DNA of 21,114 nucleotides from a virus. Every line of letters starts with the position of its first letter. Position 1 is the stretch's first letter. Location of the stretch: IMG/VR virus record IMGVR_UViG_3300042463_001774, positions 1 to 21,114 of that record, one strand, 5' to 3'. Below, in pieces: positions 20,486-21,114 of the stretch. Below the pieces are notes generated by a model that saw only the letters and a list, made by a program, of their open reading frames with translations, made no database searches and was not told the origin of the DNA. Position numbers and translations under genes: made by a program.

Positions 20486-21114
20486 CACGTCGTCTGCGAA
20501 GAGGGTGCGTTGGCCGACGTCGCCGTCGGATGGTCATGTCTTGGATCGGAGTCGAAGACCAGGCCCAGCGCATCGGCACGGGCGTTGTCGGCGGCGATCT
20601 CGCGGTCGATGTCCTCGGCGTCGTAGCCGAAACTGGAGATCGCTTCCGAGCGCGAGAGCAAGCCGCCGCGGATAGCCGCGATCATCGCGTCGAATTCCTT
20701 CTTCGGATCGACCCACTGCCAGCCCTGCGCGACCCATTTCACGGCTGTGTAGGCGCGACGGCGCGCAACGCCACCGCGCGCGTAGCCGGGCAGCACCAGC
20801 GCGCCTTCGAGCACGGCCTGCGTCATCCACGCGCGCCACAGCGGGCGGCACAGCTGGTGGACGATGACGCCGTGCTGGATCGCTTCACAACGTCGCCGAA
20901 ATTCCAGCAATCCGGCCCGAATGGACGAGTAGTTCACCTGCGTGAGATCGCCGGTGAGCATCTCGTAGGTGATGCCCATCGCTGCAGCGACCGCGCGGAA
21001 CTGCTGGCGCATGAACTCGGCGTAGCTCGACCCGACATCCGCCGGCTGCGAGAACTTCACGTCCTCGCCTGGCTCCAGAAACTGCATCGTGCCTGGCTCC
21101 AGGCTGGCCGTAGC
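20485..21114 (-). CDS. Phage portal protein, lambda gpB-type, C-terminal part (5' end outside window)
   Basis: The reading frame is open to the right edge of the window, so only the last 209 residues are visible. Portal proteins form the dodecameric ring at the capsid vertex through which DNA is packaged and ejected. The visible part begins with the LEPG and FLEPGEDV region typical of lambda-type portals. It continues with YAEFMRQQFRAVAAAMGITY and the conserved LTGDLTQVNYSSIRAGLLEF core, then a charged tail ending in a low-complexity Ser/Thr/Pro stretch. An in-frame ATG at 21087 is internal, because the homologous region continues upstream of it. Its TGA stop overlaps the start of the protease gene, as expected for the lambda B-C gene order. 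The family assignment is strong; the length of the missing N-terminus is unknown. Confidence 0.93.
   Translation of the reverse strand, partial: ATASLEPGTMQFLEPGEDVKFSQPADVGSSYAEFMRQQFRAVAAAMGITYEMLTGDLTQVNYSSIRAGLLEFRRRCEAIQHGVIVHQLCRPLWRAWMTQAVLEGALVLPGYARGGVARRRAYTAVKWVAQGWQWVDPKKEFDAMIAAIRGGLLSRSEAISSFGYDAEDIDREIAADNARADALGLVFDSDPRHDHPTATSANAPSSQTT

Noticed and set aside
1-21114. tRNA or rRNA genes, insertion sequences
   Set aside because: I saw no cloverleaf-like sequence, rRNA segment, transposase gene or terminal inverted repeats.

Overview
The window is the structural half of a siphovirus genome or prophage from a GC-rich bacterium. Base composition and gene families suggest a proteobacterial host, but no host gene, tRNA or rRNA is present to settle this. 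Nearly every credible gene is on the minus strand, so the transcript reads from high to low coordinates. No integrase, terminase, lysis cassette or repressor lies inside the window.

Right part, 21114 to about 16950 (head): the C-terminal part of a lambda-type portal, an S49 (lambda gpC-like) maturation protease with a probable in-frame scaffold gene inside it, a gpD-like decoration protein, a gpE-like major capsid protein, a GH108 endolysin placed unusually inside the head operon, and a gpFII-like head-tail joining protein.

Middle part, about 16960 to 3615 (tail): a probable tail terminator, a gpZ-like protein, a small protein, the tail tube, a tail assembly chaperone with a G/G-T type -1 frameshift (T TTT TTC), a 947-residue tape measure, two virion proteins, a 573-residue tail protein, a DUF2163/BR0599 tail hub, three small proteins (two with membrane segments), and an 828-residue tail-tip protein with a C-terminal jelly-roll-like domain. 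Genes are packed with 1-nt (TGATG) and 4-nt (ATGA/GTGA) overlaps, so translation is probably coupled throughout.

Left part, 3614 to 1 (accessory): a run of small genes mostly of unknown function, including DUF6900-like, DUF3077/DUF6124-like and DUF2924-like proteins. The most unusual signal is here. A 31-bp element, CTTGGCTTC then five variable bases then CGAACAGCGCGTTCATG on the minus strand, occurs six times. Each copy lies 27-37 nt upstream of the start codon of a different small gene. A seventh, degenerate copy holds the same position before another gene. The element fits neither a shared protein motif nor a standard promoter, and it looks like an undescribed start-associated regulatory or gene-boundary sequence.
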